Origin: Neobacillus dielmonensis
Lineage (GTDB): Bacteria; Bacillota; Bacilli; Bacillales; Cytobacillaceae
Assembly (NCBI RefSeq): GCF_000612665.1
Contig: NZ_HG942046.1
Location: 124,001 to 188,000, forward strand
Length of the DNA: 64,000 nucleotides
Direction of reading: 5' to 3'
Positions 46,315 through 55,802 of this stretch are shown piece by piece (positions within the stretch are counted from its first letter, which is position 1; every line of letters begins with the position of its first letter). The position numbers and the translations under genes were made by a program. Below the pieces are notes generated by a model that saw only the letters and a list, made by a program, of their open reading frames with translations, searched no databases and was not told the DNA's origin.

Positions 46315-48051
46315 ATGATCAATCAACTTTCGTGGAAAGTTGGCGGACAACAAGGGGAAGGTATAGAAAGTACTGGGGAAATCTTTGCTATTGCATTGAA
46401 TCGCCTGGGCTATTACTTGTATGGTTATCGTCACTTTTCATCTCGGATCAAAGGTGGACATACCAACAATAAAATCAGAGTAAGTACAACACAAGTGCGT
46501 TCCATTTCGGATGATCTTGATATTCTGGTCGCATTTGACCAAGAAACTATTGATTTGAATTACAAAGAGCTTCATAGCAAAGGACTAATCCTAGCAGATT
46601 CCAAATTTAATCCTGTAAAACCAGAGGATGCACAAGCACCTTTGTATGCGGTACCATTCACTGAAATTGCAACTGAACTTGGGACTTCATTAATGAAGAA
46701 CATGGTTGCCATTGGTGCAACTGCAGCTGTTCTTGATTTAGATATTAACGTGTTCGAAGAAGTTGTACGTGAAATCTTCGGCAAGAAGGGCGACCAGGTT
46801 GTTGCCAAAAATATGGATGCCATCAAAACTGGTTTCGATAATATGAAGGCAAACCTTGAGGCCGGAATCGAGCCAATGCATTTGGAAAAAGCTGATGGCA
46901 AAAAGCGGATGTTCATGATTGGAAACGACGCTATTGCACTTGGAGCTATTGCCGGAGGATGCCGTTTCATGGCTGCTTACCCAATTACTCCAGCTTCAGA
47001 AATTATGGAATATTTAATTAAAAAGCTTCCTGACCTTGGCGGTACCGTCATTCAAACAGAAGATGAAATAGCGGCAGCTACAATGGCTATTGGAGCTAAC
47101 TATGCTGGAATTCGTGCTCTAACTGCTTCTGCAGGTCCTGGTTTATCTTTAAAAATGGAAGCAATCGGTCTTTCTGGAATGACAGAAACTCCGCTTGTCA
47201 TTGTTGATACTCAACGTGGCGGCCCATCTACTGGATTGCCAACAAAGCAAGAACAATCAGACTTGATGGCAATGATTTATGGTACACACGGTGAGATTCC
47301 AAAAATCGTTATGGCACCAAGTACTGTAGAAGAAGCATTCTATGATACAGCAGATGCCTTTAATCTTGCGGAAGAATATCAATGTCCGGTCATTGTGTTA
47401 TCAGACCTGCAATTATCATTAGGTAAGCAGACTGTAGAACCTCTTGATTTCTCAAAAGTAGAAATCAGACGAGGCAAGCTGGAAACAGGTGAACTTCCTG
47501 ACCTTGGTGCTAAAGGCTATTTCAAACGGTATGAAGTGACAGAAGACGGCGTTTCACCACGTGTTATTCCTGGTATGAAAAATGGTATTCACCATGTAAC
47601 CGGTGTAGAACACGCTGAGACTGGTAAACCTTCTGAAACAACTGCCAATCGCCAAGCTCAAATGGATAAGCGGATGCGCAAACTTAAAAATATCCGTTTT
47701 AACACTCCTGTCTATAAAAATGTGAAACATGAAAATCCGGATGTATTATTTGTTGGATTTAACTCTACACGTGGGGCAATCGAAGAAGCGATGGGACGTC
47801 TGGAGCAAGATGGTTTGAAAGTAAACCATGCTCATATCCGTCTAATTCATCCATTCCCTACTGAAGAAGTTCTTCCACTTGTTCAAGCAGCGAAAAAGGT
47901 TGTTGTGGTGGAGAACAATGCAACTGGACAATTAGCCAATATCCTAAAAATGAATGTAGGACACGCTGATAAAATCGTAAATCATACAAAATATGACGGT
48001 AATCCATTCTTGCCTCATGAAGTTTATACAAAATGTAAGGAGTTGTTCTAA
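46315..48051 (+). CDS. korA: 2-oxoacid:ferredoxin oxidoreductase, alpha (gamma-alpha fusion) subunit
   Basis: 578 residues. N-terminal gamma-type domain (GQQGEGIESTGEIFA, about 10-190) joined to an alpha pyrimidine-binding domain (AAYPITPASEIMEYL, about 225) and a C-terminal transketolase-like domain (LIHPFPTEEVLP). With KorB it oxidises 2-oxoglutarate (or another 2-oxoacid) to the acyl-CoA, reducing ferredoxin. AAAGGGGTG before the ATG. In B. subtilis this place holds tdh-kbl; korAB here is common in other Bacillaceae. Confidence 0.93.
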   Translation: MINQLSWKVGGQQGEGIESTGEIFAIALNRLGYYLYGYRHFSSRIKGGHTNNKIRVSTTQVRSISDDLDILVAFDQETIDLNYKELHSKGLILADSKFNPVKPEDAQAPLYAVPFTEIATELGTSLMKNMVAIGATAAVLDLDINVFEEVVREIFGKKGDQVVAKNMDAIKTGFDNMKANLEAGIEPMHLEKADGKKRMFMIGNDAIALGAIAGGCRFMAAYPITPASEIMEYLIKKLPDLGGTVIQTEDEIAAATMAIGANYAGIRALTASAGPGLSLKMEAIGLSGMTETPLVIVDTQRGGPSTGLPTKQEQSDLMAMIYGTHGEIPKIVMAPSTVEEAFYDTADAFNLAEEYQCPVIVLSDLQLSLGKQTVEPLDFSKVEIRRGKLETGELPDLGAKGYFKRYEVTEDGVSPRVIPGMKNGIHHVTGVEHAETGKPSETTANRQAQMDKRMRKLKNIRFNTPVYKNVKHENPDVLFVGFNSTRGAIEEAMGRLEQDGLKVNHAHIRLIHPFPTEEVLPLVQAAKKVVVVENNATGQLANILKMNVGHADKIVNHTKYDGNPFLPHEVYTKCKELF

Positions 48052-48918
48052 GTGGCCACTTTTAAAGACTTTCGAAATGATGTGAAACCTAACTGGTGTC
48101 CAGGCTGTGGTGACTTCTCTGTACAAGCGGCAATTCAACGTGCAGCAGCAAACGTTGGCTTAGAGCCAGAAAATTTAGCAGTCATTTCTGGAATCGGCTG
48201 TTCAGGACGTATTTCCGGATATATTAATTCTTATGGTTTCCACGGAATCCATGGCCGTTCACTGCCAATTGCACAAGGTGTCAAAATGGCTAACCGTGAT
48301 CTAACTGTTATCGCTTCAGGCGGTGACGGTGACGGTTTTGCCATCGGTATGGGACATACGGTTCATGCGATTCGCCGTAATATTAATATCACTTATATTG
48401 TTATGGATAACCAAATTTATGGTTTAACAAAAGGCCAAACTTCTCCACGTTCTGCAGCAGGATTTAAAACAAAATCTACACCAGCTGGTTCCATCGAGCA
48501 AGCCATTTCACCAATGGAATTGGCTTTGACTACAGGTGCAACATTTGTTGCGCAAAGCTTCTCTACAGATCTTAAAGATTTGACTGCTTTAATTGAAGCT
48601 GGAATTAAGCATGAAGGATTTTCTTTAATCAACGTGTTCAGTCCTTGTGTAACGTACAACAAGGTTAACACATATGACTGGTTTAAAGAAAACCTTACGA
48701 AATTAAGCGATGTTGAAGGTTATGATCCTAGCAATCGTGAATTGGCTATGCAAACATTGATGAAGCACAAAGGCTTAGTAACTGGCCTTATTTATCAAAA
48801 CACTGAGCAGAAGTCCTATCAAGAATTGGTTCATGGATACTCAGAGGCTCCATTAACTCAAGCTGACTTATCTCTTGATCAAGCCTATTTTGATAAATTA
48901 GTTGCAGAATTTGTATAA
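48052..48918 (+). CDS. korB: 2-oxoacid:ferredoxin oxidoreductase, beta subunit
   Basis: 288 residues. TPP-binding domain with GDGDGFAIGMGH and VMDNQIYGLTKGQTS; Cys residues in NWCPGCGDF, GIGCSG and FSPCVTY probably hold one [4Fe-4S] cluster. The start is GTG, directly abutting the korA stop, with AAGGAG inside korA. The ferredoxin partner is not encoded nearby. Confidence 0.94.
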   Translation: MATFKDFRNDVKPNWCPGCGDFSVQAAIQRAAANVGLEPENLAVISGIGCSGRISGYINSYGFHGIHGRSLPIAQGVKMANRDLTVIASGGDGDGFAIGMGHTVHAIRRNINITYIVMDNQIYGLTKGQTSPRSAAGFKTKSTPAGSIEQAISPMELALTTGATFVAQSFSTDLKDLTALIEAGIKHEGFSLINVFSPCVTYNKVNTYDWFKENLTKLSDVEGYDPSNRELAMQTLMKHKGLVTGLIYQNTEQKSYQELVHGYSEAPLTQADLSLDQAYFDKLVAEFV

Positions 48919-48930
48919 TAAAATGTAAAA

Positions 48931-48957
48931 AAATCCCGGTCAGTCCGGGATTTTTTT
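48931..48957 (+). terminator. korB terminator
   Basis: AAATCCCGG (48931-48939), loop TCAGT, CCGGGATTT (48945-48953), then T residues; A run on the other side. Confidence 0.92.
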
Positions 48958-49146
48958 ATTGTGAATCTGCCAATCAATAATGATATAAATAGGTATTTAA
49001 CACTCGCCACGCCTGTATTTTCTATTGTTTTCATGTCAGTTAACCTTTATACTATAATAATGTGCAGATAAAGCATAAGTATGATTCATTATTAAAAAAT
49101 AGTACCATTTACGATTTTTAGAAAATAGTTGAAAGGAGCTTATTCC

Positions 49147-50688
49147 ATGAATGAAAAACAACGAATAGAAAGTCAGCAAGCTACTGCTAATCCTTCGGAC
49201 AAAAAATCCGAAAAGGATTACAGCAAGTATTTTGAAAGAGTCATTACGGCGCCTTCATTAAAAGAGGCAAAAAGGCGTGGTAAAGAAGATGTTCAATATC
49301 ATCATGATTTTTCAATCCCAGAGGAATTTAGAGGGATGGGAGAAGGGCGTAAGTTTTACATCCGCACTTATGGCTGTCAAATGAATGAGCACGATACAGA
49401 GGTTATGGCGGGTATTTTTGAGGCTCTTGGATACGAGCCAACGGACACTACAGAGGACGCCAATGTCATCCTCCTAAATACTTGTGCGATTCGTGAAAAT
49501 GCTGAGAATAAGGTGTTTGGAGAGCTTGGTCACCTAAAAGCATTAAAAAAGGAAAATCCAGATTTACTTTTGGGTGTCTGTGGCTGTATGTCCCAGGAAG
49601 AGTCAGTAGTTAATAAAATTCTAAAGACCTATCATCATGTTGACATGATTTTCGGAACACACAATATTCATCGCCTGCCCCATATTCTTAACGAAGCATA
49701 CCTGTCCAAAGAGATGGTTGTTGAGGTATGGTCAAAAGAAGGGGATGTTATTGAGAACCTGCCAAAAGTTCGTCGTGGCAATATCAAGGCATGGGTAAAC
49801 ATTATGTATGGCTGTGATAAATTCTGTACCTATTGTATTGTTCCATTTACACGTGGTAAGGAACGCAGCCGCCGACCAGAGGAAATTATTCAAGAAGTTC
49901 GTCATCTTGCAGCACAGGGGTATCAGGAAGTGACACTCCTGGGTCAAAACGTTAATGCTTACGGGAAAGACTTTGAAGATATAAAATATGGACTTGGTGA
50001 CTTAATGGATGAGTTACGTAAAATTGATATCCCAAGAATCCGCTTTACGACAAGCCATCCGCGTGACTTTGATGATCACTTGATTGAAGTCTTGGCAAAG
50101 GGTGGCAATTTAATGAACCATATTCACTTGCCAGTGCAATCAGGTTCCACTGATGTATTAAAGATTATGGCGAGGAAGTATACTAGAGAACAATATTTAG
50201 AACTTGTAAGAAAAATTAAGGCAGCCATTCCGGATGTAACATTAACTACCGATATTATAGTTGGCTATCCAAATGAAACCGAAGAGCAATTCGAAGAAAC
50301 CATGTCTCTATATCGAGAGGTAGGATATGAAACAGCCTATACGTTTATTTATTCTCCAAGAGAGGGAACACCTGCGGCAAAAATGGTCGATAATGTTCCG
50401 TTGGAAGTAAAGAAAGAACGTCTGCAGAGGTTAAATAATCTTGTCAATGAGTTGTCAGCACAAGCAATGAAAAAATATGAGGGCCAAATTGTCGAAGTAC
50501 TTGTTGATGGGGAAAGCAAGAATAATCCAGATGTCCTGGCCGGATATACCACAAAGAACAAGCTTGTCAATTTTAAAGGTCCCAAAACGGCTATCGGCAA
50601 AATTGTGAAAGTGAAAATTACAGAAGCAAAAACATGGTCACTAAACGGAGAAATGGTGGAAGAATTAGAAGCAGCAGAGGTGAAATAA
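49147..50688 (+). CDS. miaB: tRNA-2-methylthio-N6-dimethylallyladenosine synthase MiaB
   Basis: 513 residues. A polar N-terminal extension of about 65 residues is typical of Bacillus. UPF0004 domain ([13 protein letters not shown]; Cys in [12 protein letters not shown] and [10 protein letters not shown]), radical SAM motif CDKFCTYC (about 222-229), and a C-terminal TRAM domain. It methylthiolates i6A37 of tRNA using two [4Fe-4S] clusters. The ATG at 49147 has AAAGGAG seven bases upstream; an earlier in-frame start is less likely. Confidence 0.95.
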   Translation: MNEKQRIESQQATANPSDKKSEKDYSKYFERVITAPSLKEAKRRGKEDVQYHHDFSIPEEFRGMGEGRKFYIRTYGCQMNEHDTEVMAGIFEALGYEPTDTTEDANVILLNTCAIRENAENKVFGELGHLKALKKENPDLLLGVCGCMSQEESVVNKILKTYHHVDMIFGTHNIHRLPHILNEAYLSKEMVVEVWSKEGDVIENLPKVRRGNIKAWVNIMYGCDKFCTYCIVPFTRGKERSRRPEEIIQEVRHLAAQGYQEVTLLGQNVNAYGKDFEDIKYGLGDLMDELRKIDIPRIRFTTSHPRDFDDHLIEVLAKGGNLMNHIHLPVQSGSTDVLKIMARKYTREQYLELVRKIKAAIPDVTLTTDIIVGYPNETEEQFEETMSLYREVGYETAYTFIYSPREGTPAAKMVDNVPLEVKKERLQRLNNLVNELSAQAMKKYEGQIVEVLVDGESKNNPDVLAGYTTKNKLVNFKGPKTAIGKIVKVKITEAKTWSLNGEMVEELEAAEVK

Positions 50689-50689
50689 G

Positions 50690-51142
50690 GTGGTAAAGTA
50701 TACCAAAGACGATATTGTAGCATCTGCAAGAGACTTGGCGCGGATGATTGCAGATACAGACGAAGTAGATTTTTTTAAGAGAGCTGAAGCTCTTATTCAT
50801 GAAAATCCAAAAGTGAGGACCTTAATAGCAGATATTAAGGGATTGCAGAAACAAGCAGTAAACCTCCAACATTATGGAAAACATGAAGCATTAAAAAAGG
50901 TAGAGGATAAAATTGCTTCTATTGAACAAGAATTAGACGAAATTCCAGTGGTGCAGGAGTTTAAGCAGTCACAGCTTGATGTGAACGAATTACTTCAAAT
51001 CATTGCTTCGACCATTTCCAATACCGTCACAGATGAAATTATTACTTCAACTGGTGGAGATTTGTTGCGCGGGGAAACTGGAGCCAGTTTAAAAAACGGC
51101 ACCGATGCCTGCGATCATGATGATCACCATCACGATCATTAA
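50690..51142 (+). CDS. ymcA: RicA family protein YmcA with His/Asp-rich tail
   Basis: 150 residues, YlbF/YmcA (DUF964) family: KDDIVASARDLARMIADTDE, LQKQAVNLQHYGKHEALKK, ITSTGGDLLRGETG. B. subtilis YmcA (RicA) acts with YlbF and YaaT in a complex that promotes RNase Y-dependent mRNA maturation, biofilm, competence and sporulation and carries Fe-S clusters. Unusual here is the tail CDHDDHHHDH, which looks metal-binding. GTG start after AGAGGTGA, one base behind miaB. Confidence 0.93.
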   Translation: MVKYTKDDIVASARDLARMIADTDEVDFFKRAEALIHENPKVRTLIADIKGLQKQAVNLQHYGKHEALKKVEDKIASIEQELDEIPVVQEFKQSQLDVNELLQIIASTISNTVTDEIITSTGGDLLRGETGASLKNGTDACDHDDHHHDH

Positions 51143-51149
51143 TAAGTTA

Positions 51150-51188
51150 AGAGGCTGTCTCATGATTTTGAGATGGCCTCTTTTTTTG
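51150..51188 (+). terminator. ymcA terminator
   Basis: AGAGGC(T)GTCTCA pairs with TGAGATGGCCTCT around TGATTT, then seven T. Confidence 0.88.
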
Positions 51189-51221
51189 TACATGAGACTG
51201 GGGAAATAGAGTCCATTAAGG

Positions 51222-51249
51222 CACATACCTAATATTTCCGCATACTATG
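51222..51249 (+). promoter_or_regulatory. Candidate mother-cell (sigma-E/sigma-K) promoter for cotE
   Basis: CACA (51222-51225), 15 bases, CATACTAT (51241-51248). CATAnnnT is the -10 shared by sigma-E and sigma-K, and cotE is known to use both; the -35 is not decisive. Confidence 0.38.
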
Positions 51250-51354
51250 AATCATGAATTAAACATTTATCCAGGAATTAAAGATTAGATATCACACTAG
51301 TCTAGACATTCGCATAGGATGAAGTGAATCAGAAATGAGGAGGGTACGCGCGAA

Positions 51355-51900
51355 ATGGGAGAATACAGAGAGATAATTACCAAGGCCGTAGTAGCGAAAG
51401 GACGTAAATTCACTCAGTCCAATCATACAATTAGCCCGGCGCATAATCCAACGAGCATCCTTGGTTGTTGGATTATCAACCATAAATACAGCGCAAAAAA
51501 AGTTGGCAAAACAGTAGAGATACACGGCTCCTATGACATCAACGTTTGGTATTCCTATAACGAAAACACTAAAACGGAAGTGGTTACTGAACGTGTTCAA
51601 TATACTGATGTTATAAAGTTAAAGTATCGTGACCAAGACTGCTTGGATGACAATGAAGTAGTTGCACGAGTACTGCAGCAGCCAAATTGTACAGAAGCAG
51701 TCATCTCCCCGAACGGCAATCGGATCATCGTCCACGTAGAAAGGGAATTTCTTGTGGAGGTAATCGGAGAGACAAAAGTTTGTGTTCGCATCAATCCGGA
51801 CGGCTGCAAGGATGAGGACGAAGATTGGGGAATGGATGTTGACGACGAAGAATTCGAGGAACTAAATCCCGACTTCTTAGTCGGAGGGGAAGAAGAATAA
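51355..51900 (+). CDS. cotE: Outer spore coat morphogenetic protein CotE
   Basis: 181 residues: [40 protein letters not shown], and a very acidic C-terminus ([18 protein letters not shown]). CotE localises around the forespore and recruits outer coat proteins. The ATG follows GAGGAGGGTACGCGCGAA. Last gene of the segment that keeps the B. subtilis order. Confidence 0.97.
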   Translation: MGEYREIITKAVVAKGRKFTQSNHTISPAHNPTSILGCWIINHKYSAKKVGKTVEIHGSYDINVWYSYNENTKTEVVTERVQYTDVIKLKYRDQDCLDDNEVVARVLQQPNCTEAVISPNGNRIIVHVEREFLVEVIGETKVCVRINPDGCKDEDEDWGMDVDDEEFEELNPDFLVGGEEE

Positions 51901-51904
51901 TATG

Positions 51905-51935
51905 AACTAGGAGGTATTTACTTCCTAGTTTTTTT
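51905..51935 (+). terminator. cotE terminator
   Basis: AACTAGGA (51905-51912) pairs with TCCTAGTT (51923-51930), then T residues. Confidence 0.9.
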
Positions 51936-52011
51936 CTACTTAAAAGCAAATGTTTGATGAATGAATGGAAAATAAGTGAAATCAGCAATCTATATACCAG
52001 GAGGTGTAAAT

Positions 52012-52212
52012 GTGGAGCCTAGACAGCCTGGTAATAAAAAATTGCCTGATTTTCAGGAACTAAACGACAGAGTTATTGTGGATCGCCCGTCCAGCCCAAT
52101 GTTAGTGATTAAAACTAATTTAGATCCAAAGGAACCAACGGAAGAAAATCCATACTTTGAAAAAGGAGAAACAAAGAATTTAAAAGATTTTGAGGAATAT
52201 TTTGAAGAATAA
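52012..52212 (+). CDS. Small acidic hypothetical protein
   Basis: 66 residues from a GTG with AGGAGGTG five bases upstream; an in-frame GTG 12 codons earlier lacks such a site. The sequence is acidic and polar (LPDFQELNDRVIVDRPSSPM, EENPYFEKGETKNL, FEEYFEE), without a signal peptide or membrane segment. Not recognised. It lies between the cotE terminator and a terminator of its own, so it seems to be a short separate transcript; good translation signals argue that it is real. Confidence 0.7.
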   Translation: MEPRQPGNKKLPDFQELNDRVIVDRPSSPMLVIKTNLDPKEPTEENPYFEKGETKNLKDFEEYFEE

Positions 52213-52219
52213 GGAAGCC

Positions 52220-52262
52220 AGGATGGCTCAGATTCATTTTAAATTGAGTCATCCTTGTTTTT
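52220..52262. terminator. Bidirectional terminator between convergent genes
   Basis: AGGATGGCTCA (52220-52230) pairs with TGAGTCATCCT (52244-52254), one mismatch, with TTGTTTTT after it. It overlaps the 3' end of the minus-strand acetyltransferase gene. Confidence 0.75.
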
Positions 52263-52797
52263 CCCATTCTGGTTTTAATAAAGAGAGCACGTATGTATCG
52301 TGAAATTGATCATGCTGTTTAAAATATCCGCGTAGCAAGCCTTCCTTCGTAAAGCCAAACTTTTGAAGAAGATTGAGAGAAGGCAGATTCTCCGGGTAAA
52401 CGACTGCACCTATCCGATATAAATCAAGTTCTTGGAAACTATAGCGCAACACTTCTTCAATGGCTTCTGAAGTATACCCATTTCGCCAATAGGCGGGATG
52501 TAGTTCATAGCCAATTTCAGCCCGTTTATTTTTTAATTGAAGTCCGTTGAGTCCAAGAGATCCGATAATCCTTTGATTCTCTTTCAATTTTATTCCCCAG
52601 CGAATACCACGCTTTTCTATATAGTTTTTTCGAAACATATCAATCAGTTTTGCGGCCTCTGCCGGTAGTACGAATCGATCTGTACCATAATATTGTGTCA
52701 CTTGTTCAAATGACAATATCTCAAAAATACTGTCTACATGGCGGGGGGTGATTTCAATTAATTTCAAACGTTGTGTATCTAAGACTGGGAAACCCAT
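52249..52797 (-). CDS. GNAT family N-acetyltransferase (RimJ/RimL type)
   Basis: 182 residues. Starts FPVLDTQRLKLIEITPRH, with IIGSLGLNGLQLKNKRAEIGYELHPAYWRNGYTSEAIEEVL as the typical core, here seen through EIGYELHPAYWRNGYTSEA, and YPENLPSLNLLQKFGF near the end. Family members acetylate protein N-termini or small amines; the target cannot be told. Divergent from the kinase-like gene. Confidence 0.88.
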   Translation of the reverse strand: MGFPVLDTQRLKLIEITPRHVDSIFEILSFEQVTQYYGTDRFVLPAEAAKLIDMFRKNYIEKRGIRWGIKLKENQRIIGSLGLNGLQLKNKRAEIGYELHPAYWRNGYTSEAIEEVLRYSFQELDLYRIGAVVYPENLPSLNLLQKFGFTKEGLLRGYFKQHDQFHDTYVLSLLKPEWEKQG

Positions 52798-52907
52798 ATA
52801 ATCACCTTTCTAAATCAGAAATCTTACCTATAAGTGTATAATCAATCCGCTTAAAGATAAAGGAATTATTTTCACAAATTAGCCATACTTTCTTGGAAAA
52901 GGTATAT

Positions 52908-53618
52908 ATGACTAATCAAGATGGGATTGTTTCCGATATGGAACGATATCATTTTACTAGAAGCTTAGAAGGTGTGCAAATGAAGCAGTTTATAAACTTG
53001 ATAGAACAAGAATTACTTCCCCATATCCATTTATCTGCCGAGCGTCCCTTTGAGCCTATAAACGTTAGGAATCAAACCAAACTCTGGAAAACAGTTGGAA
53101 CAGGGAACTATGCAGGTGTCTTTGCCCATCCATCCTTTCCACGGTATGTAGTGAAGGTTTATGCAAGAAACCCGGAACAAATAAACAAGGAAATCGCTGT
53201 ATATCAAAGGTTAGGAGTTCACCGGGCATACTCGTTCCTTTATGCATATGGCGAACACTATTTAGTCCTAAAAAACATACCTGGCATTACTTTATTTGAT
53301 GCCATTGTACAGGGCCAGCCCATTCCCCGTACGGTAATAGAGGATGTGGATAATGGATTGGATTACGCTAAATCTGTTGGGCTCAATCCTTATGATGTTC
53401 ACGGCAAAAATGTGGTGATGAATAACGGACGTGGTTACATAGTAGATGTTTCCGATTTTTACAAGCAGGGATATGACCGAAAGTGGGATGACTTAAAAAA
53501 GGCTTTAGAAAAAATTTATTTTCCCTTCATTTATAAATACCATCCACCAATACCATTTTTCATCGTAGATGGCATTAGAAAAGGCTATCGGTGGTTTAGA
53601 AAGTTAGCAAGCAGATAA
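52908..53618 (+). CDS. Serine/threonine kinase-like protein
   Basis: 236 residues. A compact kinase-like fold: glycine-loop-like GTGNYAGVF (about 66-74), a VVKVY lysine, a hinge HYLVLKNIPGITLFDAI, then NPYDVHGKNVVMNN in the place of the catalytic loop (Asp and Asn kept) and YIVDVSDF for DFG. This resembles small RIO/Kdo-like or YrzF-type kinases of Bacillus; activity is not certain. The ATG at 52908 is preferred (AAAAGG upstream) to a TTG five codons earlier. It stands alone. Confidence 0.7.
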   Translation: MTNQDGIVSDMERYHFTRSLEGVQMKQFINLIEQELLPHIHLSAERPFEPINVRNQTKLWKTVGTGNYAGVFAHPSFPRYVVKVYARNPEQINKEIAVYQRLGVHRAYSFLYAYGEHYLVLKNIPGITLFDAIVQGQPIPRTVIEDVDNGLDYAKSVGLNPYDVHGKNVVMNNGRGYIVDVSDFYKQGYDRKWDDLKKALEKIYFPFIYKYHPPIPFFIVDGIRKGYRWFRKLASR

Positions 53619-53646
53619 ATTAATATTTTTAAAATAACTCCTATTA

Positions 53647-53871
53647 ATGGTATATATTTCCTTTAAGCTATATAATAAAATCCACTTCGTTTTTTGGAGA
53701 GGACTTGGACCGTACAGCTTGCCCATCACCATTATTGCACATATTGCAGAAATTGTGATTAGTTTCAAAAAGGGCAAGAACATGTTTGGGACAGGGATTG
53801 CTGATAGGAATTGGAATTCTGCTTTTGTTGGCGCTTGCCTGCTTTGGGCTGCTCTTATCCATTTTTTATAA
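53647..53871 (+). CDS. Doubtful small ORF, possibly a frameshifted membrane protein
   Basis: 74 codons ending just before a terminator; no good ribosome binding site precedes the ATG. The first part has a hydrophobic stretch (YSLPITIIAHIAEIVISF). From about 53786 the next frame reads a convincing membrane helix, GIGILLLLALACFGLLLSIF, whereas this frame turns polar. Either a frameshift broke one small membrane protein, or a 47-codon ORF from the TTG at 53786 is the real one (AAAGGG lies upstream, but it would run through the terminator). Confidence 0.3.
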   Translation: MVYISFKLYNKIHFVFWRGLGPYSLPITIIAHIAEIVISFKKGKNMFGTGIADRNWNSAFVGACLLWAALIHFL

Positions 53872-53879
53872 TAGGAAAG

Positions 53880-53913
53880 AGGTGACTCAAACACAAATGG
53901 GTCATCTTTTTTT
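53880..53913 (+). terminator. Terminator after the small ORF
   Basis: AGGTGACTCA (53880-53889) and TGGGTCATCT (53898-53907) pair at all ten positions (two G-T), followed by T residues. Its presence suggests a real transcript upstream. Confidence 0.8.
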
Positions 53914-53954
53914 AGATTTCTTACAGTAGACGCAAAGAGGGGAAGGAGAAACAA

Positions 53955-54482
53955 ATGACAATCACAGTGCTTATCTGGATGGTGGCAAGCATATTTATCT
54001 TGCATGATTTCGAGGAAATTATTACCGTCGAGGGCTGGTTAAGCAAGAATAAGGAGGACGTATTTCAGATAGTGCCAAAGAGGTTTCACCAATACATCAA
54101 TCAGGTTCTTCCACGTAGCACGGCAGGATTTTCTGTTGCTGTTTTGGTTGAATATATCGGGATAGTAATAGTCACCTTCTTGGCTATCTTTGGTCAGGGA
54201 GAAGATTGGACACTGCTTGGCATCCTCTCAGTGGTCACCATTTTGTTTATTCATTCATTTACCCATATCGGACAGTTCTTATATTTCAAAAGATACACAC
54301 CGGGCGTGGTGACATCGATCATCTTGGTGATTCCCTTTTCGATTTACTTTTTCTACTACACGCTCAGTCGGGATTTCATTGACTGGGCAATGATATGGTG
54401 GAGCTTTCCAATCGGTTTCGTTCTTATGTTGATTCTTAATCAAGTTGGACTCGCTCTTGGGAAAATAATAGAATTCAAATAG
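53955..54482 (+). CDS. HXXEE domain integral membrane protein
   Basis: 175 residues, about five hydrophobic segments. The family motif is present near the N-terminus as HDFEE (in FILHDFEEIITVEGWL), followed by conserved His in FIHSFTHIGQFL. Function unknown; conserved polar residues in the membrane suggest metal binding or catalysis. GGGAAGGAG before the ATG. Convergent with serC. Confidence 0.85.
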   Translation: MTITVLIWMVASIFILHDFEEIITVEGWLSKNKEDVFQIVPKRFHQYINQVLPRSTAGFSVAVLVEYIGIVIVTFLAIFGQGEDWTLLGILSVVTILFIHSFTHIGQFLYFKRYTPGVVTSIILVIPFSIYFFYYTLSRDFIDWAMIWWSFPIGFVLMLILNQVGLALGKIIEFK

Positions 54483-54524
54483 AACAACCGCCAAGTCTTG
54501 TTTAAGGACTTGACGGTTGTTTTC
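54483..54524. terminator. Bidirectional terminator between HXXEE gene and serC
   Basis: AACAACCG..AAGTC (54483-54497) pairs with GACTT..CGGTTGTT (54507-54521) around TTGTTTAAG, with short internal mismatches; T-rich on both sides. Confidence 0.78.
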
Positions 54525-54531
54525 GAATTAT

Positions 54532-55629
54532 TTATCCATTAATCTGCTGGAATTGAACCATAAATTGGCTGAATGCTTTACATGCTTCATACGGTACCGC
54601 GTTATAGGTGGAAGCACGGCAGCCTCCTACTGAACGGTGGCCGTTTACCCCGATAAAGCCCTCTTTCTTCGCCTCAGCGAGGAATTGTTTCTCTAATTCC
54701 TCATCCTTTAAACGGAAAGTAATGTTCATGAGGGAACGGCTGTCTTTTTCAGCATGTCCAAGGTAAAAACCGTTACTTTGGTCAATGGCATCATAAATCA
54801 GCTTGGCTTTCTCCTCATTTCTTCTGGCAATCTCTTCGATTCCGCCAATGCTTTTAGCCCAATTTAACACTTCACCGAGCATGTAGATGCCAAAGGTTGG
54901 TGGAGTGTTATACAAGGAATTGTTTTTAGAGAAAGTGCTGTACTTTAACATAGTGGGGATATTGGCATTAGCCTTCTCCAACAAGTCTTTGCGAATGATG
55001 ACTACAGTCACTCCTGAAGGACCTAGGTTTTTCTGTGCGCCGGCGTAAATTAACGCAAACTTGCTCACATCAAAAGGCTTGGAAAAGATGTCGCTGGACA
55101 TATCGGCCACTAACGGAACATTTTCAGTGTCAGGAAATTTCTGCCATTGTGTTCCATAAATCGTGTTGTTGGATGTTAAATGGACATAGGCATCATCAGA
55201 ATTGAATTTCAGTTCATCCAAACTTGGAATCCGGCGGTATTTGCCTTCTTTCGTACTGGCCACATGATAGGGATTTCCAAATAATTTTGCCTCAGAAAAG
55301 GCCTTCTCTGACCAAGAACCGGTCATAATATAACCTGCCTGTTGTTCCGATTTTAAGAAATTCATAGGAATCATGGAAAACTGCAGACTGGCACCGCCTT
55401 GTACGAACAAAACCTCGTAATCTTCCGGAATTGACAGTAATTCTTTTAAAAGTGCAATGGCTTGGTTATGTACCTCTTCATAGGCAGCACTTCGATGGCT
55501 GAGCTCCATGACGGACATGCCCGTACCACGGAAATCAATCAGCTCCTGTTGGGCTTTATCTAGTACCGGAAGGGGAAGGGCAGAAGGACCGGCGTTAAAG
55601 TTGTAAGCGCGGTTGACTAGTTGATTCAT
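54532..55629 (-). CDS. serC: Phosphoserine aminotransferase
   Basis: 365 residues. Starts RAYNFNAGPSALPLPVL; MSVMELSHRS, FVQGGASLQF and the PLP lysine in IYAGAQKNLGPSGVT (about residue 200) are typical; ends VGGCRASTYNAVPYEA. It makes phosphoserine from 3-phosphohydroxypyruvate in serine synthesis, and may also serve pyridoxal phosphate synthesis. The D-2-hydroxyacid dehydrogenase upstream is divergent and is not a clear SerA. Confidence 0.96.
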   Translation of the reverse strand: MNQLVNRAYNFNAGPSALPLPVLDKAQQELIDFRGTGMSVMELSHRSAAYEEVHNQAIALLKELLSIPEDYEVLFVQGGASLQFSMIPMNFLKSEQQAGYIMTGSWSEKAFSEAKLFGNPYHVASTKEGKYRRIPSLDELKFNSDDAYVHLTSNNTIYGTQWQKFPDTENVPLVADMSSDIFSKPFDVSKFALIYAGAQKNLGPSGVTVVIIRKDLLEKANANIPTMLKYSTFSKNNSLYNTPPTFGIYMLGEVLNWAKSIGGIEEIARRNEEKAKLIYDAIDQSNGFYLGHAEKDSRSLMNITFRLKDEELEKQFLAEAKKEGFIGVNGHRSVGGCRASTYNAVPYEACKAFSQFMVQFQQING

Positions 55630-55802
55630 GAGCTAACACTCCCAAATTTTTATTTATTAGAATAGTACCACATTTTTATCATTTTAGGTTACTAGAGTGA
55701 AAATAATCAAAAAATTATTTTGGCAAAAAGGCTGATTTATGGTGATGACAATAATAAAATAGAATTTGTACATAGTGGAAATCTAAAAAAATTGGCTACC
55801 CT

